The notes beneath the pieces were generated by a model. The model was not told where the DNA came from. It ran no database searches and was given only the letters and a program-made list of their open reading frames with translations. This document shows positions 24,301 through 37,476 of a stretch of 64,000 bases of DNA, in pieces. The position numbers were made by a program, and so were the translations under genes. The DNA comes from Gibbula magus (Eukaryota; Mollusca; Gastropoda; Trochida; Trochidae): assembly GCA_936450465.1 (NCBI GenBank), contig OW388292.1, forward strand, positions 11,613,756 through 11,677,755. Direction: 5' to 3'. Positions within the stretch are counted from its first letter, which is position 1. The number at the start of each line of letters is the position of its first letter.

Positions 24301-25986
24301 TAAACCTAGAGAACACTGATACTCTTCCACTTGATGTTATACTAAACCTAGAGAACACTGATACTCTTCATCTTGATGTTACACTAAACCTAGAGAACAC
24401 TGATACTCTTCATCTTGATGTTATACTAAACCTAGAGAACACTGATACTCTTCCACTTGATGTTATACTAAACCTAGAGAACACTGATACTCTTCATCTT
24501 GATGTTATACTAAACCTAGAGAACACTGATACTCTTCATCTTGATGTTATACTAAACCTAGAGAACACTGATACTCTTCATCTTGATGTTATACTAAACC
24601 TAGAGAACACTGATACTCTTCATCTTGATGTTATACTAAACCTAGAGAACACTGATACTCTTCATCTTGATGTTATACTAAACCTAGAGAACACTGATAC
24701 TCTTCATCTTGATGTTATACTAAACCTAGAGAACCTAGAGAACACTGATACTCTTCATCTTGATGTTATACTAAACCTAGAGAACACTGATACTCTTCCA
24801 CTTGATGTTATACTAAACCTAGAGAACACTGATACTCTTCATCTTGATGTTATACTAAACCTAGAGAACACTGATACTCTTCATCTTGATGTTACACTAA
24901 ACCTAGAGAACACTGATACTCTTCCACTTGATGTTATACTAAACCTAGAGAACACTGATACTCTTCATCTTGATGTTATACTAAACCTAGAGAACACTGA
25001 TACTCTTCCACTTGATGTTATACTAAACCTAGAGTACACTGATACTCTTCATCTTGATGTTAAACTAAACCTAGAGAACACTGATACTCTTCCATTTGAT
25101 GTTATACTAAACCTAGAGAACACTGATACTCTTCATCTTGATGTTACACTAAACCTAGAGAACACTGATACTCTTCCACTTGATGTTATACTAAACCTAG
25201 AGAACACTGATACTCTTCATCTTGATGTTATACTAAACCTAGAGAACACTGATACTCTTCCACTTGATGTTATACTAAACCTAGAGTACACTGATACTCT
25301 TCATCTTGATGTTAAACTAAACCTAGAGAACACTGATACTCTTCCATTTGATGTTATACTAAACCTAGAGAACACTGATACTCTTCATCTTGATGTTATA
25401 CTAAACCTAGAGAACACTGATACCCTTCATCTTGATGTTATACTAAACCTAGAGAACACTGATACTCTTCATCTTGATGTTATACTAAACCTAGAGAACA
25501 CTGATACTCGTCATCTTGATGTTATACTAAACCTAGAGAACACTGATACTCTTCATCTTGATGTTATACTAAACCTAGAGAACACTGATACTCTTCATCT
25601 TGATGTTATACTAAACCTAGAGAACACTGATACTCTTCATCTTGATGTTATACTAAACCTAGAGAACACTGATACTCTTCATCTTGATGTTATACTAAAC
25701 CTAGAGAACACTGATACTCGTCATCTTGATGTTATACTAAACCTAGAGAACACTGATACTCTTCCACTTGATGTTATACTAAACCTAGAGAACACTGATA
25801 CTCTTCATCTTGATGTTATACTAAACCTAGAGAACACTGATACTCTTCATCTTGATGTTATACTAAACCTAGAGAACACTGATACTCTTCATCTTGATGT
25901 TATACTAAACCTAGAGAACACTGATACTCTTCCACTGTACCTGTCCGTTCCAACGGGGATGACCTTCGGTAGCAGAGATCATCTTA
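21397..25986 (+). CDS. Possible giant internal exon made of the 42-bp array
   Basis: One frame is open from before 21397 to a stop at 26094-26096. A pyrimidine-rich acceptor (tttccacttgttatctctag) ends at 21396 and a donor-like TTA|GTGAGT lies at 25986/25987. The enclosed 4,590 nt is divisible by three and both edges fall in phase 1, so the exon could be skipped without a frameshift. The product would be 106 copies of LHLDVILNLENTDT plus short edges. No ATG occurs in frame in the array (the frame's first codon is TTG and the first Met comes only after the repeats), so it could only be translated as an internal exon. Against coding: differences between units are mostly amino-acid changing and one 9-bp insertion is present. 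A non-coding minisatellite is at least as likely. Confidence 0.35.
21468..25936. repeat. 42-bp minisatellite, 106 copies
   Basis: Unit parts: cttcatcttgatgtt, then atactaaacctagag, then aacactgatact. From 21468 to 25928 there are exactly 106 units plus 9 extra bases (aacctagag duplicated near 24731), then a broken unit cttccact. Most copies are identical. Common variants are cat-ctt to cca-ctt (His to Pro), aac to tac, ctt to cgt and gtt to ttt. The variants form higher-order blocks of 12 units (504 bp) and 6 units (252 bp). Confidence 0.98.
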
Positions 25987-26096
25987 GTGAGTTGAGAAAA
26001 AGTATATCTGCAAATTTTAAGCATCATGTTTTTCAGTACCCAATAATCATTACTAAGAAGCAAATAATGAAAACATTTTTTCAAAATGATTCTTGA

Positions 26097-28010
26097 CTTC
26101 TGAATACGGACAGGTTGGGCAAATGCATATTTTGAATCAAAGGTTTTTACAGTTATAATGAGTTATTGGTAAATATTAACTTTCTACATGTCATAAATAC
26201 ATTCCAAGTGGCTCTCAACAGTAACTCACAGTCTGTTGTACTGTTACGTTGTTGTACAATACCAATCCCATTCTATCACGGTATCATATTTAAAATATCA
26301 ATATGTTATCCTCAAAGGCTTTGATCAAAACTTGGACATAACTATGAAAATTCTCAAATCTTTAAAGTACATGTATAAATATACGAATACAAGGAGAGAA
26401 AGATATAAATGGATAAAACAAGTAAGTTGTTCACAATAAAGAAGCTGTTATCCATAAATTTGGCTGAAAAGTGTTTAATAACTTTTAGCAAATGTTTACG
26501 TATCTAAATGCATATCAATTAATTTGGAATTAAGTTCTAAGCTATATCATTAGTCTAGCATTATAAACGGATATAGTTACATGTGTTGGAGAAACTACCA
26601 GTGATGAAATGATGTGTTATACTACAATCAGATATTTTAGGCTGTTACACAATACCATGTGACCCAGTCCAGTCCCACTGAAGCCTTCATTGTAATATCT
26701 ATCAAAATATTGAATATTAAAGTGTTCAAATTTAGTTGAAGACTAAGATTTAACAGGGACTAGGTGTCAGGCTATTTCTAGCATTAGTGTTTGTGGTTTC
26801 AAAATGACTGGGTGTGTGTAGGAGTAACTCTTTCACACTCCACGCTCCAGCGAACAATTCTACAACAGTCTGAATGAAATCTACCGGTGACAATAAGCCA
26901 CCTGCCGGCCTGTCAACACAGTTACGCGTGATTGATATGATGAACATTTCAAGCAAACAACACTCCTGTATGTTGAATAATATTCGTGTAGGTAGTGCAT
27001 GCTGGGATACTTGAGGATATTTGATGATATTTTCCCCTCTCAAGTTTGGTAAGTTAAAATATTCCAGGCTTGACGTTTGTCACGAAATAATGTGCTCCTA
27101 CTGTGAAAGCGTGAAGTAATGTTTCCTGTATGTCGAACCCGAGTAGACACAATGGCTATCTGAAAACTCTTTTCTTGCTCTCGCAATGTTTGGTGAGTAA
27201 CATTTTGTACATGTGTGTGTGGTCAAGGATTAAACTGATTGGGACGTTTTCTTTATCCTGTTTCATAACAGATACCTGTTCTTGATAATCTAAGTAGTAT
27301 TTGACTTTCACATGGATATTAATTCAAGTTGGCATTTTTACCTTTTTAGTTGTACCAATGAATCTTGTCCATGATTTAAAAAGTTAATTCCTTAAATAGT
27401 TTGTGTGTGTTATCCTTCATGATTAAACTGCCAAATAACTTCATTGAACTGGAAAGAAAAATCCAAATTTAGAAAACAAGTTATCATTCCGACATGAAGA
27501 TGCTAAATCAGCTTGCCATGTATCTGAAGAATGATGTGAGGGTAAACAGACAAAAGGGAGGAATGTGTTGTGTTCCTGGTCTGTGTTGGTTGTATCCTTC
27601 ATCACAAGGCGTCCTGTCCGTCTGGTGTAAACGAGACTCAGATTGACAACTGGCTTTAGTTTCCCTCCACATCCTGCCGCCATTGGTCCAAGATAGAAAA
27701 CAGGAACACACCAGCAGCAGTAAACTTGATTTACCTATATACAGCCAGAGTATGTATATATAGATGTATAAATGTATGTAAGTTACCAGTGCTTTATGGA
27801 GTGTCAAGTTTGTGGTATGTTGATGATAGTCTAGCAGACCATTCTCACTAGTGTGGTACGTCTTCTATCTGAAGGAGACAGTCGGGATTGTGTATATTAC
27901 AGGTAGGCAGGTAGGTGTAGTCTCTGTTGTCCTCTTATTGTAGTTAACACTTTGTGACTTAGCCAGCCTGCATCAAGGGTCAAACTATTTTGTTTCTGCT
28001 GCGAAATGTA
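26097..28010. other. No recognisable gene
   Basis: Two overlapping minus-strand open frames at 27441-27683 and 27508-27807 and a short plus-strand reading at 27493 (starting MKMLNQLAMYLKNDVR, then gtaaac) are the only protein-like stretches. None is convincing. The strands conflict and no family is recognised. Confidence 0.4.
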
Positions 28011-28013
28011 AAA

Positions 28014-28588
28014 AAACTTTCTTTGATTGTTGATACATGGTTAAACTTTCTTTGATTGTTGATACATGGTTAAACTTTCTTTGATTGTTGATACATGGTT
28101 AAACTTTCTTTGATTGTTGATACATGGTTAAACTTTCTTTGATTGTTGATACATGGTTAAACTTTCTTTGATTGTTGATACATGGTTAAACATTCTTTGA
28201 TTGTTGATACATGGTTAAACTTTCTTTGATTGTTTATACATGGTTAAACTTTCTTTGATTGTTGATACATGGTTAAACTTTCTTTGATTGTTGATACATG
28301 GTTAAACTTTCTTTGATTGTTGATACATGGTTAAACATTCTTTGATTGTTGATACATGGTTAAACTTTCTTTGATTGTTTATACATGGTTAAACTTTCTT
28401 TGATTGTTGATACATGGTTAAACTTTCTTTGTTTGTTGATACATGGTTAAACTTTCTTTGATTGTTGATACATGGTTAAACTTTCTTTGATTGTTGATAC
28501 ATGGTTAAACTTTCTTTGTTTGTTGATACATGGTTAAACTTTCTTTGATTGTTGATACATGGTTAAACTTTCTTTGATTGTTGATACA
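28014..28588. repeat. 29-bp minisatellite, 20 copies
   Basis: Unit: aaactttctttgattgttg followed by atacatggtt. Starts recur every 29 bp from 28014 to 28565. Variants (aaacattc, tgtttatac, tttgtttg) recur as a group five units (145 bp) apart, which shows block duplication. The last unit is truncated at gatacag. Confidence 0.97.
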
Positions 28589-28589
28589 G

Positions 28590-30430
28590 ATTTGATTCTT
28601 CTCTTATTGACTGGTACTTGCTCTCTAAGACTTTGTTTTGATACTTGCTGATAGCAATAGTGAACATATTGGAGACAATCCTCCAGGAAATGAGAATATA
28701 ATGGCTTTTAAGAGTCAAATGAATGATATAAGACACATCCTCCAGCACAGAACCTGGTAACTTTGTGTCAGAGGTATTTCTTTTGTTTTGCCATTTCAAT
28801 TGACAATGTAACTCTTGATGGCTACTTCTCAAACTTACTTCATGCACTGGTATAAGTAGAGTTATTTTGTCGATTGCAACTGCCTGAAAGCATAGGAAAG
28901 TCCCATGATTGATGGCTGGTTAGCCAGAAGACAAAGCTAAAGGCAGAGAAGCCTGCCAGGCTTGGTGTCACTGGTGGATGGAAATAACCTGGAATTGTCA
29001 CTCTCACACATGGGCCATGTTGCGTGTCTCCAGATCACTGTCTGACTGACAGGCCCCCAGTAACAAGGACTTAATCTCATTATATGTGTGTCCAACTCTC
29101 ACTTTTCTCACTTTGACATTTGAAACTATTTTTTTCGAGAATGGGAAATGATTCATTGAATATGCTTTTTCCATAAAAAAATTAATAATTCATAAAAAAA
29201 AATGATGATTATTGTGTCCTGAACTTCGAAAGTACTCTATTAAAAAATCTGAATTGAGAAAATATACATTTGAATTTGACAATCACAATTGGAATGCCAA
29301 GTAACCATAGGATCTTTTATTCTTTTCAAGTCAGTGTTTCTTGTGTAGAAATTTTAATGCATGCCGTAAATAGGTGAAATAACAAACTTTAGGACAGTCC
29401 TAATGATTTATTGTTTGCTCCCTACGATCCATGTAAAGTAAATGTAAAAGTATAGTGTGAAGCCTACAGAAGTAGAGCCCTGAACTTCTTCATATTAAAG
29501 TTTGATAAAGGATCTTGTACAATGTAGTAAAGAATTTGTAATAATGCAGTGATGGTAAAAATTGAGTATCAAAAGAGAACAGTCTCTATATTAGAGCATC
29601 TTTCATCAAAAACATTTACATATGTTATTGTATCGTTTGATTGATTGCACATGAGAAAATTTTAAGAGATGTTTTTTATTCCATATCTTTTAAGAACTGT
29701 TGGCATTGATGGATAAGTTTGCCAAGTGGAAGTGACAAGGCTATCTCATTACTCCTTCATTTTCCATGTCCAAGACTGAATATTCTTGTCTTCACGACTT
29801 TTTCTTGTGCAGCTTTTTATTTTTGCAAAATAATACCAACATAATTTTGTTATGACATTTAATGAAATGTCGTCATGACATGAAAACAAACTTGGTTTTA
29901 AGCGCCATGAGTTTGTAGTGACATTGAATGTTTAATTTAATTTATTAAAAAGGTTTTGTGAATCTTTAACTCTCAGAGCTTGTTATGTATGTTCTTCAGG
30001 TTTAAAACATTGTGAGATTAATATTTCAGTATCGGTGTATCCTGTACTTATTTCTTCTATAACTTACCTTAGTTGTTAAGCTTTATATGTAAAGAGAGCT
30101 TGTTTCATCAAGAGGTGACCAAGGCTAATATTGCTAGTGAAGATTCAGAAGTGTAAGGATATTTAATGTATGTTCATTAAGAGCTGTCAAACCAATATTA
30201 TTGATGAAGTGAAGGAGAAGATCTTTATTCAGGAGCTAGTCAAGTCCTGCACTGTCCTGAATCTGCTAGGTTTCTTACGAATTGTCCATCCAACATTGCC
30301 CATTTGGAAGCTTTACATCTTCAGAAGTGAAGTAGCAGTACACACTGTAAAATCTTTGGTTTATCTTCCTGGATGAAATTTCCCTTGATCAAACAGACTT
30401 CTATTGATCTGATGATTTGCTTGGATAATT
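28590..30430. other. AT-rich stretch without a gene
   Basis: No array, element end or convincing coding sequence seen. The open frame at 30170-30376 has no recognised domain. Confidence 0.45.
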
Positions 30431-30438
30431 CCATGGGT

Positions 30439-30966
30439 GATGGGATATAGGGAATCTCTGGCAGTGTCTGTTTGTGATGGGATATAGGGAATCTCAGACT
30501 AACTCTCTGGCAGTGTCTGTGTGTGATGGGATATAGGGAGTCTCAGACTAACTCTCTGGCACTGTCTGTGTGTGATGGGATATAGGGAATCTCAGACTAA
30601 CTCTCTGGCAGTGTCTGTGTGTGATGGGATATAGGGAATCTCAGACTAACTCTCTGGCAGTGTCTGTGTGTGATGGGATATAGGGAGTCTCAAACTAACT
30701 CTCTGGCAGTGTCTGTGTGTGATGGGATATAGGGAATCTCAGACTAACTCTCTGGCAGTGTCTGTGTGTGATGGGATATAGGGAATCTCAAACTAACTCT
30801 CTGGCAGTGTCTGTGTGTGATGGGATATAGGGAGTCTCAGACTAACTCTCTGGCACTGTCTGTGTGTGATGGGATATAGGGAATCTCAGACTAACTCTCT
30901 GGCAGTGTCTGTGTGTGATGGGATATAGGGAATCTCAGACTAACTCTCTGGCAGTGTCTGTGTGCG
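30439..30966. repeat. 49-bp minisatellite, 11 copies
   Basis: Unit: gatgggatatagggaatct, then cagactaactctctggcag, then tgtctgtgtgt. The first unit lacks 12 bp (agactaactctc). The other ten start every 49 bp from 30476 to 30917. Variants include gggagtctc, ctcaaac and ggcactg. Confidence 0.97.
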
Positions 30967-31935
30967 CCGACTCTTGCTGATAGATCTCTCCTCGACAATA
31001 GATTCTGATTGGTGTTTGAGGAGACCTGAAATACAGATGCTGGAGTGACTCCACAGAGAATTTGGTCGTTTATTGTAAACACAGACTATCTGCTTAAGTG
31101 TATTCTGGTTACAGGGAATATAGATCATCACCTATGATTTTTATTTTCTTTCTGTTATGTTGGATAGAAAACAAATAAGTAGCTGCCTTGGCACTCTCAG
31201 ATTACTGTTAAAAAAAAACCCAGATACTTAAATTAGGTAATTTCATTTACAAAATAATAATTTTGCTTTTGCTGTTCATGTTGATAAGGTAGTAAACAAA
31301 TAGCTTCATTATAATCAAGAAGGTGTATTTAATAAATTAGACTTTAATTGAATCTGAAATGAAAATTAAATGATATTGCGTTTTTCGGTGCTGTTTTTAT
31401 AAATCAAAATAGAATATTTAAATATTAATGTAAAGAATTGTGTTGCATATTTTTTTCTATCAGGTCTGCAGTAATTTACATTGTCTTACCTAAATATTTT
31501 TGTTTTTCAGACCATTTAGATATATTTGACTTCAAAAATAAGCTTAAAAATGTATTTTTTACTCCTAAAACATCCAAGTTTGGTATGGTGTGTAATCTTC
31601 AATATTAGAGAGAGCTTTAACAGTTTTTGGGATAATGAACTAAAAACCAAACACAATTTTCTCTGATCAACCCTCAATTTTCTGTCTAAATCTTGTTAGC
31701 AAAATCAGCCTGTATTCAGTGAATCATACAGCAAATAGTGAAACTGCAGACAAAGACATAATTAATTCTCTAAAATCCTTCAACAAAATTATGCCCCAAC
31801 TCAAGGGAAATTGAAGCGTGAAGCTTCCTCATAATCAGAGCTCTAGAAGCAAGAGAGCAGTGCTGTAATTCCTCCCTTGCATACCAGCGCATGGCTTTGT
31901 TCTCACTTCTCACCCACAGATAACTCCATTCAATG

Positions 31936-32770
31936 ATACCCCCTCCCCCCTCCCCCTCCCCCCTTCCCCTCAAATAACCACTGTTTCCAATATTTGTCTC
32001 TCTATTATGTTCAACACATCTCTCCTCCCATAACCCAATTAAAACATCGTCTCCCTCTCCCATTTTCTGTTCAGTTCCTTGGTCACACGTTCCTTTTATA
32101 TTGCAAAATTTCTCCCCTTTTATTCTTTGAAATTAATATTTTCTATTTTATATCTTCAAATGCTTCGCAACTGTTATTCCTAATTGCATGTTTTCATTGT
32201 TAATATTTTGTTATCCCCTAAACAGACATGCCTCACAACTTCTATGTTGAGCTCATTTACAGTTATTGGACATTTCCATTAATATTTCCTTGTCTCATTT
32301 TATTCCACAAACTTTCCATTTAAAATCCAAAATAAAAGTTGGCAATAAAAAACATTTTTCCAATATTTCCTGTCACCCTTGTTCATCACCCAAACCAGGT
32401 CATTATTAATAATTTTTAGAACTATTTTTCACAACATCTCCTCATTAAATCCTTTATCTTCTCCACCACCACGCCCCCTCCCCCTCCACACCCCCCACAC
32501 CCTCTTTCTGTTTGTGGTATTCACCCCCTCCTCTCCTCCCTGCCTCTGAAGTTGCAATAATGCATCCTGACTGGTAGCATCTCGCCTCCCTCCCCATTGT
32601 TTTTCTGAAATCCTTTGAAAACCCTTCCCCTAAACCGTATCGCCCCCTCCCATCCCTTCCTCCATATTACCCTCACCCCACATTGCATGTGCATTATCCT
32701 TGCATTTTACAATTATTAACCTTTTTCCCTGCTTCCCCTCCCTCCCCTCCCTCCCTCCCTCCCAATGAAA
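31936..32770 (-). other. Polypyrimidine tract with G-quadruplex potential on the minus strand
   Basis: C-runs such as accccctcccccctcccc (from about 31938), cgccccctccccctccacac (32472) and cctcccctccctccctccct (32740) give four or more G-runs on the minus strand, which could fold as G-quadruplexes. The tract is C/T-biased for about 800 bp and has no coding potential. Confidence 0.6.
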
Positions 32771-32844
32771 GTAATCCCCCCTCTAGCAATGTGTAGCAAT
32801 GTGAAAGGGATGCAAGAGCCCAATGAGAGTAATGCACGTGGGAA

Positions 32845-33039
32845 ATGTGTTTTCCTGATAGAAGGACATTAGTTGATGTCCTCTCCAGACTTTACTGCCA
32901 GGACATCTGCCAGGGTTATGCCATCGGTGCCAAGCTTTGCACGGATCTGGTTAAATTGGAATCGGAACTTGATATCGGAACGTGGATGGGAGGTTTCCAT
33001 ATTGACAAGAAGCCTGTGTTCATCAACGTTCCCAGTTAA
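32845..33039 (+). CDS. Short coding-looking ORF, unidentified
   Basis: 64 codons from an ATG at 32845 to TAA. The sequence is GC-richer than its flanks and codon choice looks coding-like, with LVDVLSRLYCQDICQGYAIG and LESELDIGTWMGGFHIDKK in the product. A pyrimidine-rich tract ending in ctag just upstream (about 32787) could be an acceptor, which would make this a terminal exon. No family recognised. A conserved non-coding element is the main alternative. Confidence 0.3.
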   Translation: MCFPDRRTLVDVLSRLYCQDICQGYAIGAKLCTDLVKLESELDIGTWMGGFHIDKKPVFINVPS

Positions 33040-34047
33040 TTGTTTGCCTTGATGAAGAACAGTTGATTCTCCTGGAGTAATTAGACATTGTGTTTGAAGC
33101 TTGCTGATCTCGGCGTGTGTCTTGCCCTGGATTATATTTGATGGTGTTTAGATGTAAGGATGAATATCTGGCTGTGTCCTCGAGAAATTCAAACTGTCTG
33201 TCCGGTGAGGATTTATTTGTGAAATTATAACCTTTTGCTTTGTTGATTGTTTATAAACAATGAATATATATTTTATTAGCATCCAGATTTTGCATTTATC
33301 ATTGAATTTACCAGTTAAATATGCATCATTATTTTAATTTATTCTTTACAAATGAAGTTTTTTTTTTATACGAGTGATTTGTTTGAAAATATGTCTGCAA
33401 CACAACCAATTCTCCAGTGACTGCATGAATAGGAAAGTCATCAATCTGTCACATGTATAAACAGGAGGAGTTGTAATGAATGCCCCTGTCTCACTCCTAT
33501 GCGAAGAGTTGCTTGATTGGATAGTGCAGTCTTGCAGCAGGGACAAGATGATATCTTACAGTACATTGTAATTGCCCTTGTATACCAAATCATTCCAGGA
33601 CAGCGTATCTCAAGTCAGTGGCAAATTGTGACTTATTCCCTTTGTAAACAAGGTGTGAGTCCGTAAATATTCACCACTCAAAATGGTTTGGCACAATCTT
33701 TTAATTCAACAGCTCAAGTGTTAATTGTTGCCAGGAACAGCTCCAGTGAGTTTTATCAGGCATGGTAATGAGGGTATCCTGCAAAGTTCAGACTCAACCA
33801 ATGTGAATGTTCCTCCTCTACTGCCAGGAATAAACATAACCTTATTAACCTGCATCATGCACCAGCACTCACTGTCAATACAATCCAACTGGGCTATGCA
33901 CCAGTATGTTATGCTGTGACGGAAGAAAAACATTCTTGTCACACACCATTGTTCTATGATTGCATACCAACATTACTCAATTACTTAAATATTATTCCTG
34001 TCACTTATTCCAGTTTTACTATAGAACCGAGTAATGTTATTGGTGCT

Positions 34048-34290
34048 ATGATGGTTCACTTAACAGTAGAGAAGTATTTGTGTCATTCACCACTTGTTTC
34101 AGTGATACTTTACAAGCAGGTTATGCATGGGATGTCATGATGGTTTACTAACAGTAGAGAAGTATTTGTGTCATTCACCACTTGTTTCAGTGATACTTTA
34201 CAAGTAGGTTATGTATGGGATGTCATGATGGTTTACTAACAGCAGATAAGTATTTGTGTCATTCGCCACTTGTTTCAGTAGATGACACTG
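34048..34290. repeat. 88-bp tandem repeat, about 2.8 copies
   Basis: gagaagtatttgtgtcattc recurs at 34069 and 34157 and, as gataagtatttg, at 34245, each 88 bp apart. The last copy is cut after 'cttgtttcagt'. Confidence 0.9.
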
Positions 34291-34299
34291 TTGGCACAG

Positions 34300-37200
34300 A
34301 AATGTCAGTTACGATGTGTTGGCACCTTGTCAGGAAGCTGATGTAAGAATCTCCTGTGTTGTCTTGTACATTGTCTCAGATTCTGTAGCCTAGTTACACT
34401 TCTGTTCAGTGTATAGCTGTGGATACATCGGTGTCCAGCATGTCCTCAAGGAGTTCCCTCAACTGCTTCAGACTCAGTCTCTACAAGGTGAGGTAGAAAA
34501 CATCACGAGCTGCTGTCACAAAGCAGTCTTTACTAAGGTTAACCATAACTCCCATTCTTTACCATTAAACCTGTGCGAATGGTGAAAGGAACCCGGTGAT
34601 TTTTATGAATGTAACTGTTTGGTTTATTCACTTCAACAATTCACCCCAAAACTGGGGTTTAATCAGAGGATATTTGGTGGATTGTTTTAAAGCAGCATAG
34701 ACCTAATGTATTTTACATTAATTTGTTGTTCTGTTGTTATGTTAATTTACATGTATTCATTTATAATGATTATAAAAATTTCTCAATTCTTGGGGGTTAT
34801 GTTTGAGGCAAAGTGATCTTCTTTGCCATGACACGTCACCATCCAGTGGATAAATCATTGAAAGCGTGAAATTGTGACTGCAAGCCAACACATATTTTTC
34901 ATTTAAATTTAGTCATACTGACTTAAAAAATATTCTTTCTTGGTCTCAACAGAAAAAAATGAAGTTACACTTGACTTCATAGAATACAGAACATATATAA
35001 AGAAAACCCTCGAACTACAAGAGGCTGATAACACATATTAACATCACCCTGAGCTGTACACTCCAGTAGCATGGCAGTAAGTCACGTCTCCTCGGAGCTG
35101 TAGGCCATCTCTGCTTATCTCCCTTTGATGTGAGCTGGGGAAGGTATGCTATCATCTATATCACCTGGTAGGGAGTTATGACTCTTAGCGCTTATTAAAT
35201 CAGATGCTATAGGTCATTCCCTTAGAGTAAGTTACATTTTCAATTTGCTGAATTCCTTTCTGATGTGAATCTAAGACCATTATGTTTTTTTGTCAAATTG
35301 AATACATTTTAAATTTGAAATTAAATCTTGATAAGAATGATTCATAATTCAGTAAGTTCAATTTACATCAGAAAATTATTTAAGGAAGGAACCTCAATTC
35401 ATGTTTGACATTGTAACAAAATATTGTGAAAGAAGTTCCGGGTTCTATGTTGTAACTTCTTTGAACTGACTCTATAATAGAGACAGACCTTCATCAGTAA
35501 TATTTGATCCAGTTTTCAAGTATCTGTTATGATGCTTATACCAAAGAGCATTATTCAAATTTATTTAGAAGACTTAAAAATTTACTGACCAGATGTACAA
35601 ATATTGGTTTGATGGTTTCGGGTGTGGGTTTTTCAGGTATTTCTCTCTGGCAGTTGAGTCAGTGTTGCGATCCTTGATATATCGGCACTAATGATGAGAT
35701 TGAAGGGAGATTACTCTGTTTGAAGTGCGGTTACCTGTGATGATACATTATGTGGCTGGTGGGAGTTTGCTACTCTTGATGAGAGAGGCTCCCTGCAGGG
35801 TTGTATACTACCTATCTCATGTGTTGTAAGACATCACGCTCCTGTTGGGAGTCTGCTTTGTAGTGATAGGACTTGAAGATAACTCACCGATGTTTTTTCA
35901 GTCATCATCAGACACGGTTGAAAGAGGTATAGATGCAAGATGAATTAACAAAATGTCAGAACTTAGAGTGGGGCCCACCCACATCAGGAATGTGGGAAAT
36001 ATCTTTGAAATGTTAACGGTATATTTCTGCTTCAAATATTTGGGACAAGTTTCTATTATCAGGGAAATATTTTTAACATATTTGTGTAATAAATATTATG
36101 ATTATTAAATGTTGATACTTGAAGACTTAAAGTTAGGAGTTTAGATTGATATTTCATGAGTATGTCAATACAATTGTCATTCTTAAGTTCAAGGATTCTG
36201 ATCAAAATTTCAAAGTAGGCCTATATATTTTTGACAATTTTTTATATTTCTTTCTTTGATATATTTGGGTTTGTTTAGCACCTAACCATGACTTCAGGGC
36301 AATGATGGTGATTGACCGAGTTTGAAGTATCCTCCCTGTGATCCGAGTACAAAATGTCAGATGATGACGTATTCTGTATCGTAGACTTGGCGCTAGTGTG
36401 GACATATTTAGCCATGTAGCAGTCATTTATCCTGGCTTGAGGAAGGTAATGTGGTTAGTTTGTCAGCTTGCACTAGGAGGTGGGACGTGTAAAATGTTGA
36501 TCCACTTGTCTTCCTATTGAAATCACTTCAGGAACTGTGACTTTCACAAGCTACTTTTATTTGTGTTCGTAAACACTTGTCAATGTTTTTTAAAGAAGCA
36601 ATTACTGTTCAATAAAACTTGAATAGACAACTGTGGTCATGTGACAGACTGAAAGGTGCCAATGTTAAAACGTAAATATATATTTGGATATTTTAAAGAC
36701 TTAACTGGTTACCAGCAGTTTGAAGTTATGTGAACTTGTTCAGAACAAACTACACGTTCAATAAGTTCTAACACACAATGTTGATGTGCATTCCATCCTT
36801 AACGTCACAGAAACTCTCAGTCTCTACACCTTGGGGAGTATACAATGTCGGCGTCATGCAAGCTTTGTCATGTCAGATTCTCGGCATAAGAACATTATAA
36901 CAAAATGAGAATGAACTTGTAAAGCAGGATGTTATTACGACCATGTCAATATCCATCAGACCAGCCATTTATAAAGACAAGATAATCAGTAGACTGAAGT
37001 GATGGGCGTATTATGTGTGTTGGATGTGGCCTCCACGCAACGTGGCTGTCCCGAGTCTACCCAGCATTCATCTCTGTAATTGAAAGTCTGAGATATTGCC
37101 GCAATAATACAAGATGGCTGGAAGTGATGGAGTATATCAGTTAATTTCTGAGAGAGATTTTATATGAATTGTGTGTCGCGTTCGGTGACAGTATTATTTT

Positions 37201-37470
37201 ATAAATTTTTTGCTATTGTAAAAAGGAATTTGGTTATTTTTCTCTTTTGTTGTTACTTAAACCTTTAAAATTCAATACACCTATTTTTCGCCTGAAACAC
37301 CTAATGATTTTGTGTGTACACAAATAACCATCATCTCATGTTATTTAGTCAGATATCCAATTTCATTATATTTTCAAAGGTGAAATTCTTCATGCATCAG
37401 TTAAAATAAATTATGTTTTCACTGAGTAAAATTATATGTTATTCTTCTCAGTGAAATAATACTTACAATC
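34300..37470. other. AT-rich stretch without a recognisable gene
   Basis: No array or clear element end was found. Short frames such as 36202-36426 (minus) have no coding signature. A 'ttatctccctt' motif lies at about 35115, and its complement-type 'agggagattactct' at 35704. Confidence 0.4.
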
Positions 37471-37476
37471 ACAGGA

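Noticed and set aside
21468..25936. CRISPR-like array (regular repeats)
   Set aside because: Units are contiguous with no unique spacers, and the DNA is eukaryotic. The same holds for the 29-, 37- and 49-bp arrays.
27441..27807. Overlapping minus-strand frames of 80 and 99 codons
   Set aside because: Two frames overlap on one strand and a third reading exists on the other; no domain, no clear splice sites.
33721..33942. Two frames of 73 and 64 codons on opposite strands
   Set aside because: Mutual antisense overlap in AT-rich DNA with no domain on either strand.
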